From contig OW203991.1 in assembly GCA_934047225.1 (NCBI GenBank), positions 3,720,001 through 3,784,000 of the forward strand: a stretch of 64,000 nt of DNA. Direction: 5' to 3'. The DNA comes from Ypsolopha sequella (Eukaryota > Arthropoda > Insecta > Lepidoptera > Ypsolophidae). The position numbers were made by a program, and so were the translations under genes. The notes under the pieces are model-generated. The model searched no databases. It was not told where the DNA came from and saw only the letters and a program-made list of their open reading frames with translations. Within the stretch, counting starts at the first letter, position 1. Each line of letters starts with the position of its first letter. Positions 56,512 to 64,000 of the stretch are shown piece by piece.

Positions 56512-57059
56512 GTTATATAAGGCGCAACCGCCTTAAATAACCTTCATGGTTTGACAACCCATAACTAGTTTGGCCGGTAACATGATATCTCTAAATACCG
56601 TACATTTGTGGGTATGTGTACGTTGGGACGAAAATCTTCGGCGAAAAGAGGTTGTACGAGTGTTGTTCAATGACAGTCAGGGGTATTTGTGGTAACGATG
56701 TTTTTTGTGTAGTTTGATATGGTATTGCGGGTTTATAAGTTCCTTTCTTCTTTAACTCGAAATACTTCTCTCTGATTTGGCATTACATATTTCACAGTTT
56801 CTTAGCGATAACTAATTTTATCGTTTATTACATGTTTTTGGTCTATGGTTTGTTTCGTTTATCAACGTTGCAAATCATTGTCACTTCATTATCTCATGTC
56901 CTGATGATTATAAAACTCACGATCAACTTAAGGCGATACAAAAAAAAAAAAACGGGTTTTTCGAATCCATTTACTCCACTATAACGTCATCTACGTATTT
57001 CATTTTTGGGTAAATGTTTATTGAGTATTTGATTAAGATTCTCACTGAAGGAAAACGCG
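56512..57059. other. Unassigned DNA
   Basis: No feature recognised. Confidence 0.4.
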
Positions 57060-57348
57060 ATTGGATGAAAATTTCTCTATAGAGTTTAATTCCAAAAAGA
57101 TCTCTAAATTGTTTTATTTTTCCCTGTAATTCTGAAATCCTAATTAGTTTAATTGTGAAATTGCATTCAAAATGTGGATATTATGTATTTGTAAAGTTTC
57201 CTTAAAAATCTTTGGACAAAATAGCTTAGTACATCTTATATTAATAAAAAACCGACTTTTTGCTACTTTTCCACGAATCCGTCCCACTCGCACTGAGGGT
57301 TTTTTCGCATATAGAGTAACAGGGACGCTAAAACTTTTACGTAGCGCC
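57060..57348. mobile_element. Diverged TTAA-type MITE relative (24935 family)
   Basis: ccactcgcactgagggtttt..cgcatatagagtaacaggga matches 54590-54865. Right end at TTAA (57349-57352). Confidence 0.6.
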
Positions 57349-57604
57349 TTAAGAGTACTTTTACCTACTCCGCGCAATTCACGACGTTATCAGACATATT
57401 ATTTACTACATGTTGAACAGCTGTAATCTTCCGTGTATATTATATACTGTAGCGGGCTTAAACGGACAGGTATCTCTTGTATCTATAAATAAAACTTCAT
57501 CATTTGCTGATCATACTGTACAACGCTGCGGAATAAAAAAAAAATCAACATGTCCATACAAAATTCACAGTAGGATTTCAAAATTATTAAAGAAACGTGG
57601 ATAT

Positions 57605-57670
57605 ATATTTTTTCATTCGCAGGTAGAATAGAATAGAATAGAAGCCGTATAGAATAGAAGCCGTTTATTT
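57605..57670 (-). repeat. TAGAA-type tail of a non-LTR element
   Basis: gtagaatagaatagaatagaag is repeated twice; like 34520. Confidence 0.5.
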
Positions 57671-57986
57671 GTCACAAATAAACACAATATTATAAAAACA
57701 AAATACACAAAACACGTAGGTATGTTTCTTTGGGAAAGTTGTTGACATTGCTTTTGTATTTGGCGGTCGGGGGTGGAGGGATGCAGGGGCAAGGGCGGAT
57801 CCAGCCTGCGAGCCAGGGGGAGGAGAGATTTAGTCCAAATATATATCAACTAAACGGTCCAAATAAAATGGCGAAGATACTGTGACAACTTTGATTTAAT
57901 TACTTGTTCACTTGCCTATCGTGACAACAGGAATAAAACCCGATCCCCAGCGAACCACGACTTATATCCTCACGCCGGGGGCTCGA

Positions 57987-58260
57987 CCATTCCGGAAGTC
58001 TCACAAAGTTATTCTTACGGAAGTAGTACAATATTTTCTTAAATCAAACCGGAAACATCAAAACAGGAAGTTACAAATCAAATATAAAAGTGAAACGGAA
58101 ATGCTAGACATTTTGAAATTTGACTATCCATTCCGGATGTCTTACAAAAATTATTCCAACGGAAGTGACACAATATTTTATTAAATCGAACCGGAAAACA
58201 TCAAAACAGGAAGCTGCAAATCAAATATAAAACGGAAACGGAAACACAAAATTCGACACT
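57987..58260. repeat. Direct repeat, ~141-bp period, two copies
   Basis: ccattccggaagtctcac and ccattccggatgtcttac start the copies; both contain aaatcaaaccggaa-like and tcaaaacaggaag words. It may belong to the LTR region of the gypsy element to the right. Confidence 0.75.
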
Positions 58261-58414
58261 ACAATTTTAAATTTGATATTCCGACGGAAATACTATACAA
58301 TAAAATAGATAAATATATAATAATCTAACAATCGGCCATCCTGGCTCTAAGTTTGTCCTCAAACTTAAACTAATTATAATTAAATTATTATAATAAATTA
58401 TATTATAGCTAAAT

Positions 58415-59210
58415 ATCTGCAGTGGGCCCCTCATCACTGAGTTTATAAAGAAAATCAACCTTAAAACCCCTTGACCGTGACCACCTTCCAGATAACAACA
58501 TATTTCAGACATATTTTTCACCAAATCCTATCTGCAGTGAGTCCCTCATTATCAAATGAATGGTGTGTTTTGTCCCAAACTTTGACAATCGTAATCACCT
58601 TCCAGATAATGTTTTATCTGCAGTGGGCCCCTCACTACAGAGTAAGAGACATATATTGTCTCTAACTATGAAGCCGTGACCACCTTCCAGATACAAACAG
58701 TTTCGAATCAGTTCTAATCAAAATCTGCAGTGGACCCCTCATTGCTGAATCAAGAAGCATTTTCCTAATTCTGACAATCGTGTCCACCTGCCAGATATAA
58801 TATTATCAACATCTGCAGTGGGCCCCTCGTTGTAGAATCAAACTTCTTTCGACTCTAACAACCGTGACCACCTTCCAGATTTATAAACATCAAATCAATT
58901 CTCAAGACAGCTACAAACATCACAATACGTGAATTCTGTAACATCTTAAACATCATATTTTTACTTTTACTGTTTCATTTCACTTATTTTATGTGTCTTA
59001 ACACATACACAACATTTTATCAAATCATAATCAGTTTAAATCAAAATCTGCAATTGAGATCTGCAGTGGACCCCTCATTGCTGAATCAAGAAGCATTTAC
59101 TCAATTCTGACAATCGTGTCCACCTTCCAGATACAATATTATCAACATCTGCTAGGCCCCTCGGTGTAGAATCAGGCCTCTCTCGACAACAACAACCGTG
59201 ACCACCAATA
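58415..59210 (-). repeat. Imperfect ~90-110 bp repeats in the 3' region of the gypsy element
   Basis: atctgcagtgggcccctca recurs about seven times (58415, 58530, 58617, 58723, 58811, 59060, 59147), each paired with gtgaccaccttccagata. They lie downstream of integrase on the element strand, in its 3' untranslated or LTR region. Exact LTR limits were not found. Confidence 0.8.
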
Positions 59211-59296
59211 CAGCAACAAACATCACAATACGTAAATTCTTTGAATTTTTAAACATAATTATATCCACTTTTTTTTATATAAATTCAATGGTATTT

Positions 59297-61573
59297 CTAT
59301 TCTTTGGAGGCCGATTCATCATCCGAGCTTTCACTATCTTGAATTATAATCCACGGTTGAATACGATCAACAGACCAAACATTACTATAGTGACTTTTTG
59401 TTATCGTTGACCCAGGAATACTTGACACCTCATAACGGTCATTTTCAAGGATTTTACTTATCTTAAAGGGACCTGTGTATTTTTGTAACAATTTTCGGCT
59501 TTTACCATCATTAGAGGGAGTATTTTTTAATATTTTTACCAAATCACCTACTTTGTATATTTTTGCAGTTTTCCTATTTCTATCAAATCTCTTTTTTTGT
59601 AGTGTTTGATCTTTATCAATGTGTTCAACGATTTCTTCTCTTATTTGTTCAATATCCTTGGAATTTTGTCTTGTTTCCACTACCGCATCTTTTAAAATAC
59701 CTTCTCCTTTACCTAATAACCGTTTTCCAAAAAGTGCTTCAGCCGGTGTTTTACGTATACCTTTATTTAAAGTATTATTTAGGCCCCATTGTATTTTTCC
59801 TAATTCTTGGTCCCATTTATTTTCTCCTGATTGATCCGTGTATGTTCGAAGCCCATCTAAAATAGTTCGATTGTAGCGTTCGACCTGTCCGTTTGCTCGA
59901 GGTGCTGATACCGCGTTGAGTATATGTTTTATCTCAAATTCCGTACAAAATCGTTTGAATTCTGCAGATGTAAAGCATGTGCCTCTGTCAGAAATCAATC
60001 GTAGGGGATAACCAAACGTTGAAAAAACATCCTTCAGAACTCTTATTGTTGGTTTTGATTTTGTATCACGTAGTGGCTTTAAAACACAAAACTTTGTAAA
60101 CCCATCGACGATAACTAAAAGATACTGATTACCAGTAACACCTCTCACAAACGGCCCTAGATGGTCTACATGCACTGTATGAAATGGGATATCTGTTTTA
60201 GGAATGTTATGTAAATAACCTTCTTTAGATCCAGCGGGTTCTTTACCAAACGCACAATGTAAACACGATTTTACATATTTCGAGACAAATTTTTTCATTT
60301 TTGGAAACCAAAAGTCTTTTTTTATTTTGTCTAAAGTTTTCTCTAATGCAAAATGTCCTATCTCATCATGATTACGTTGGCAAATTTGCCATCTGGCGCT
60401 TTTTGGTACTACCCATTTCAACTCTTCTCCAACTTTTCGATACACCCGGTTATTTTTTATAACGAAGTTTTGTTTCATGTCAACTATGTCATTATACTGA
60501 GGGTCCTCCAATACGGAACGTATGTGTTGAATTTTCAAGTCTGATAACTGAAGACTTAACAACCAGTCATCCTGAGATATGTGTAATACCCGAGAGAAAT
60601 GATCATATTTGTCAGAACCATCAGTATATTGATCACTAGGATTTCGACTAAGGGCGTCTACGTGCCGCATAGAACATCCTGGTTTATGTAATATGATACA
60701 GTCATATTCTTGCAATGCTACCCACCATCGAGCAATACGAGGTACGAGGTCTCGCTTAACAAACGTGGAACCTAATGCACTACAGTCTGAAATAATCGCA
60801 AAAGGTTTGCCTAAAAGATACACCCTAAATCGACCGAGGGATGCTATGACAGCAAGAGTCTCAAGTTCATATGCATGCATTTTTTCTTCATCTGGGGTAG
60901 TTTTTCGGCTAAAATATGCAACTGGTTTCAAGTCAGACTTCTCAGTCTCTTTTTGAAAGAGTATTCCTGCAATTCCAGATTTGGAAGCATCGCAATGTAA
61001 CTCTAGAATGTAATCAGGATTATATAAGCTTAGTATTGGCCTTTGAATCAACTTTTCTTTTAATTGTGAAAATGACTCTTTTTGTTCTTTTTCCCATCTC
61101 CAGGGAATATTCTGTTTAGTCAAGTCAGTGAGTGGTTTGGCAAGTGTCGCAAATCCATAAATAAATTTTCTAAAATAACTAGCAAGACCGATAAATTGTC
61201 TCACCTCATGTACAGATTTTGGGTCTGGGAAAAATTCCACCGCCATTATTTTGGTTTTGCCTGGTCTAATACCATCAGCTGATATTTCAAAGCCTAAGTA
61301 GTCTATGGTTGTCTCAAAAAATCTACATTTTTTAATGTTAAGGGTCAATCCAGAGTCTCTTATCAGCTTAAAAGTGGTTTCTAGCCTAGTTAAAGCTTCC
61401 TCGAAAGTTTTTCCTGGGATCAAAATATCATCCATGTAAGCAATTGCACATTTATCTGTCACAATCCTAGAATTATCATTATTACGGGTTTTACTTAATA
61501 TTTTATTGATGGTTCTTTGAAAAACTGCTGGACAATTGGCTAAACCGAAAGGGGCTCTTCGAAATTGGAACAA
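59297..61573 (-). CDS. Ty3/gypsy-type pol: RT end, RNase H, integrase
   Basis: Minus strand, 758 codons. RT core with FQFRRAPFGLANCPAVFQRT and catalytic YMDD (residues 46-49); RNase H with ELHCDASKSGIAG and MHAYELETLAVI; integrase zinc-binding H-H-C-C (HDEIGH..SCLHC) and catalytic core with HVDHLGPF, ISDRGTCFTS and NGQVERYNR (D, D, E). The tail (VDRIQPWIIIQDSESSDDES) is acidic. The frame begins just after a frameshift; upstream RT is in 61597-62013. Acts in cDNA synthesis and integration of the element. Confidence 0.9.
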   Translation of the reverse strand: MFQFRRAPFGLANCPAVFQRTINKILSKTRNNDNSRIVTDKCAIAYMDDILIPGKTFEEALTRLETTFKLIRDSGLTLNIKKCRFFETTIDYLGFEISADGIRPGKTKIMAVEFFPDPKSVHEVRQFIGLASYFRKFIYGFATLAKPLTDLTKQNIPWRWEKEQKESFSQLKEKLIQRPILSLYNPDYILELHCDASKSGIAGILFQKETEKSDLKPVAYFSRKTTPDEEKMHAYELETLAVIASLGRFRVYLLGKPFAIISDCSALGSTFVKRDLVPRIARWWVALQEYDCIILHKPGCSMRHVDALSRNPSDQYTDGSDKYDHFSRVLHISQDDWLLSLQLSDLKIQHIRSVLEDPQYNDIVDMKQNFVIKNNRVYRKVGEELKWVVPKSARWQICQRNHDEIGHFALEKTLDKIKKDFWFPKMKKFVSKYVKSCLHCAFGKEPAGSKEGYLHNIPKTDIPFHTVHVDHLGPFVRGVTGNQYLLVIVDGFTKFCVLKPLRDTKSKPTIRVLKDVFSTFGYPLRLISDRGTCFTSAEFKRFCTEFEIKHILNAVSAPRANGQVERYNRTILDGLRTYTDQSGENKWDQELGKIQWGLNNTLNKGIRKTPAEALFGKRLLGKGEGILKDAVVETRQNSKDIEQIREEIVEHIDKDQTLQKKRFDRNRKTAKIYKVGDLVKILKNTPSNDGKSRKLLQKYTGPFKISKILENDRYEVSSIPGSTITKSHYSNVWSVDRIQPWIIIQDSESSDDESASKE

Positions 61574-61596
61574 TCCATCGGGTGTAATAAAGGCTG

Positions 61597-62013
61597 TTAA
61601 ATGTTTACAATCATTTTAACTGGAATTTGATAGTAACCACTAGCCATATCTAAGCTAATGAAGTATTTGTTACCACTTAATAGATCAATCTGATCATCTA
61701 TACGAGGCAGCGGAAACTGATCTCGAATTGTTTTGCGGTTTAACGCACGGTAATCAACACATAATCTATAACCACCGGTCTTTTTTGATACCAAAAGTAC
61801 TGGGCTCGCATATGACGATTCTGATTCTTCGACTATATTGTTCTCTATTAATTCATTTACTATATCCCTGACTACTTCTTTTTCCGTGTGACTTAATCGA
61901 TATGGTCGATAAACGACTGGAGTATCATCTTTAAGTTTTATTTCTAGCTCCGCAACATTAGTGCATCCAAGCTCAGAAAGATTCTGTGCAAAACAATCTC
62001 TATACTCCGCCAC
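61597..62013 (-). pseudogene. Gypsy-type pol: N-terminal RT part, frameshifted
   Basis: Contains DDTPVVYRPYRLSHTEKEVV, SYASPVLLVSKKTGGYRLCV, DYRALNRKTIRDQFPLPRID and YFISLDMASGYYQIPV, the first RT motifs. A -1/+2 shift about 61600-61615 joins it to the following ORF, so pol is broken by a small deletion. It also lies in a different frame from gag-protease: a run of A at ~62026-62035 on the element strand separates them. Confidence 0.85.
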
Positions 62014-63995
62014 TAAATCAAAGACTTTTTTTTTTGTTCTTCTGATAAGGAAGGATTAACGAGAATTTCACTTTGATCGAGTGGAGGTAAGTTGCTTTGA
62101 ACCGTTAAGCAATGTAAAGATGGCTCTTCAAGGTTTTCGTCTAAATTAATGGGGTAGACTTTTGCAATGGTTAAATCTTTCTGAAGGTAAACAGGTAACT
62201 CAGAAAGGCTTACAATACAAAGATCACATTTATTATCTCTAATATTGTATAACCCTTCCTGAATACAGTATTCTATTCCGCAAACATTTCGGTAGCTAGA
62301 TCTTATGTAGACATCGGCATGCCGTAGTTCAGGGCAGTAACATTTTATCAATCCTACACCTTTAATCTCAGAATCAGACTTGACATACAGCTTGAACTTA
62401 GTGACTGGCATATTTTCATCAATTTGGGGTAGTTCTGTATTGATTTCGCGAGAAAAAATTGTAAAAGTATTATTCGTTTTCGTAATTACAACTTGCGGTA
62501 ATTCAGTAAAATTCTGTCCGACTAGCATAGGTGTATGCAATTGATCGTCCCTGACAATATATGCTGTTATTTCTGCTTCTACTGAATCTATGCGCAAGTT
62601 AAACGTCGTTTTTCCCAATGGCTGCACGCTAAAATTAGCTAGCCCACGTATAAGGGGAATTGCATCATTTGTAACTGCTAGGTTTAATTTCGTTACTGTT
62701 TCTTCCTTTATCAAGGTGCAATCACTCCCCAAGTCGACAAAGCAGTCAATTTTTTCTTCTTTGTTTACAAAAGCTTGTTTATAATATTTTTTACCAATTA
62801 ATTTCTCGCTATCTATCAATAGGACCTGCTTATCTGAATTTATATTACTATTTTTTCGCGTGCACTCGCTGCTTTTGTGTCCATACAATTTACATTCTTC
62901 GCATTTTATTAAAGGTTTGGTACACTGGTGTAACCTGTGGCCTTTTTCACCACAGTTGAAACAAAATATATCAGAGGTTGCAGATTGTCTTGTTTGTGAA
63001 TTATTTGTTCGACAGTGTATCGCCTTATGACCTATTTCTTTACATTTGTTGCACACTAAACCGGATTTTCTATTTCTGTTCATTATTTTAACTGAATCTT
63101 TTTGATCTTTGCAAACGTCCTTTAAAAATTTCAAGAGGTCTTCAGGCTCTACAAATCGTCCTGACACTGCACCTGAACGTATTGTGCGATCGTCTATCCC
63201 ATGTATTATACAATCTACGGCACGCTTTCCCGTTATTTCACATGCATTTATTAAAGTCATTTTTTCGTAGAAATACTCATCTAAACTTTCTCCGTACCTT
63301 AATCGCCTTTCTAACATGTCTGAAAGTAGTGTGCCGTAGTTGGATTCACATGGGAAAGATTTAAGTAGCAATGATTGCCACTCCTGCCAGCTACGTAACA
63401 CAGTTGATTGACTCTGATACCACTTTTTAGCATATCCTTTCAATTTTGGAAGTGCGTAATGAATAGTGTGAGTCTCACCCCACCCATAGATTTTGGCACA
63501 TTCATTTACTTTTGCTAACCATAACTCTATTCGGTGATTTTTTATTGATGGGTCAAATTCGGGTATCATGTTCTCGTTACAATTAATTCTTGATGACGAA
63601 TCGGTCTTTAACGAGTGGAGAAGTTGTGCAAAATCATTTATATTTATCGACACATTAGAGGGTAATACTGAATTGTTCGACTCACCACTTTGTTGCAAAC
63701 TCGTAGCAGTTTGTCTAACCTGCTCCTGTGAACTCGTTCCTTGGCTGCTCTGCCCCGGCAACAGGCCGACAGCATGGTCTCGTCCAGTGGCAGGTAGGGG
63801 CTGGCTGCAATCTCGTCCGGTCGCAGTCAGTGCTTCGTTGCAGTCTCGTCGGGCCGCAGTCAGTGTCTTATTGCAGTCTCGTCCGGTCGCAGACACTGCC
63901 ACGTTCCAGTCTCGTCCGGTCGCAGTCACTGTCTCGTTGCAGTCTCGTCCGGTCGCAGTCACTGCCTCGTTGCAGTCTCGTCCCGTCGCAGTCAC
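62013..63995 (-). CDS. Gypsy-type gag-protease, 5' part beyond window
   Basis: 660 codons in this window. An N-terminal tandem repeat (TATGRDCNEAV-like units), a capsid-like region (HRIELWLAKVNECAKIYGWG..AKKWYQSQ), three CCHC zinc knuckles (CNKCKEIGHKAIHC, CFNCGEKGHRLHQC, CEECKLYGHKSSEC; about residues 312-376), then an aspartic protease with CFVDLGSDCTLI (catalytic D about 418). The real start may lie upstream, beyond the right edge, because the repeat continues. Zinc knuckles bind element RNA; protease cleaves the polyprotein. Confidence 0.85.
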   Translation of the reverse strand: MTATGRDCNEAVTATGRDCNETVTATGRDWNVAVSATGRDCNKTLTAARRDCNEALTATGRDCSQPLPATGRDHAVGLLPGQSSQGTSSQEQVRQTATSLQQSGESNNSVLPSNVSININDFAQLLHSLKTDSSSRINCNENMIPEFDPSIKNHRIELWLAKVNECAKIYGWGETHTIHYALPKLKGYAKKWYQSQSTVLRSWQEWQSLLLKSFPCESNYGTLLSDMLERRLRYGESLDEYFYEKMTLINACEITGKRAVDCIIHGIDDRTIRSGAVSGRFVEPEDLLKFLKDVCKDQKDSVKIMNRNRKSGLVCNKCKEIGHKAIHCRTNNSQTRQSATSDIFCFNCGEKGHRLHQCTKPLIKCEECKLYGHKSSECTRKNSNINSDKQVLLIDSEKLIGKKYYKQAFVNKEEKIDCFVDLGSDCTLIKEETVTKLNLAVTNDAIPLIRGLANFSVQPLGKTTFNLRIDSVEAEITAYIVRDDQLHTPMLVGQNFTELPQVVITKTNNTFTIFSREINTELPQIDENMPVTKFKLYVKSDSEIKGVGLIKCYCPELRHADVYIRSSYRNVCGIEYCIQEGLYNIRDNKCDLCIVSLSELPVYLQKDLTIAKVYPINLDENLEEPSLHCLTVQSNLPPLDQSEILVNPSLSEEQKKKSLI

Positions 63996-64000
63996 TGCCT
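63778..64000 (-). repeat. 33-bp repeat coding the gag N-terminus
   Basis: The unit cgttgcagtctcgtccggtc + gcagtcactgcct repeats ~6.7 times with changes and runs off the window. 33 bp equals 11 residues, so length changes keep frame. Confidence 0.9.

Overview
This is a 64 kb window of an insect nuclear genome, most likely a moth or butterfly. The evidence is one multi-exon host gene with GT-AG introns of 3-10 kb, AT-rich introns packed with MITEs and non-LTR debris of the kind seen in Lepidoptera, and an insect-type mitochondrial cytochrome b insertion. There are no bacterial-style operons.

Host gene. Five plus-strand exons (8098-8285, 18155-18327, 22783-22962, 26278-26519, 30095-30201) splice in consistent phase. 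They encode the bHLH, PAS-A and first half of PAS-B of the hypoxia-inducible factor alpha subunit (HIF-1alpha / Drosophila Similar). The start exon and the rest (PAC motif, oxygen-dependent degradation region, transactivation domains) were not found here. No other host gene is evident; everything else reads as intron or repeat.

Left third (1-31 kb). Contents are an 8-bp satellite of about 2.1 kb (4921-7044) that is almost free of stops in all six frames, several minisatellites (24, 39 and 19 bp units), a CACTA-type DNA transposon with a 3-bp target duplication and a related empty site nearby, a nuclear copy of mitochondrial cytochrome b, hAT-like and TTAA-type MITEs, tRNA-derived SINEs and RTE-like fragments.

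Middle (31-50 kb). A retrotransposon is nested inside a foldback element and has itself been invaded repeatedly: foldback arms (40144-40229 and 48922-49007) enclose 5'-truncated non-LTR element A; A is split by CR1-like element B (41882-48088, ATAAT duplication); B is split by a Transib transposon (44609-46359, CGGCG duplication) with a recognisable RAG1-related transposase C-terminus; Transib carries a further insertion.

Right third (50-64 kb). Four MITEs lie end to end at 50.5-51.9 kb, three of the junctions being TTAA or close to it. Then come a hairpin element, a hAT MITE and, on the minus strand, a Ty3/gypsy-type LTR retrotransposon (gag-protease, RT, RNase H, integrase) whose gag N-terminus is a 33-bp tandem repeat. 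It is frameshifted and runs off the right edge.

Most notable signal: several otherwise different foldback elements (8.4-8.6, 17.9, 37.3, 39.8 and 55.8 kb) share the layout of a minimal type I hammerhead ribozyme: a CUGANGA-like box, a short stem II, GAAA, a near-palindromic short stem III ending in NUH, and flanks that pair as stem I. In the foldbacks the motif occurs in both arms, so each strand would carry a copy.
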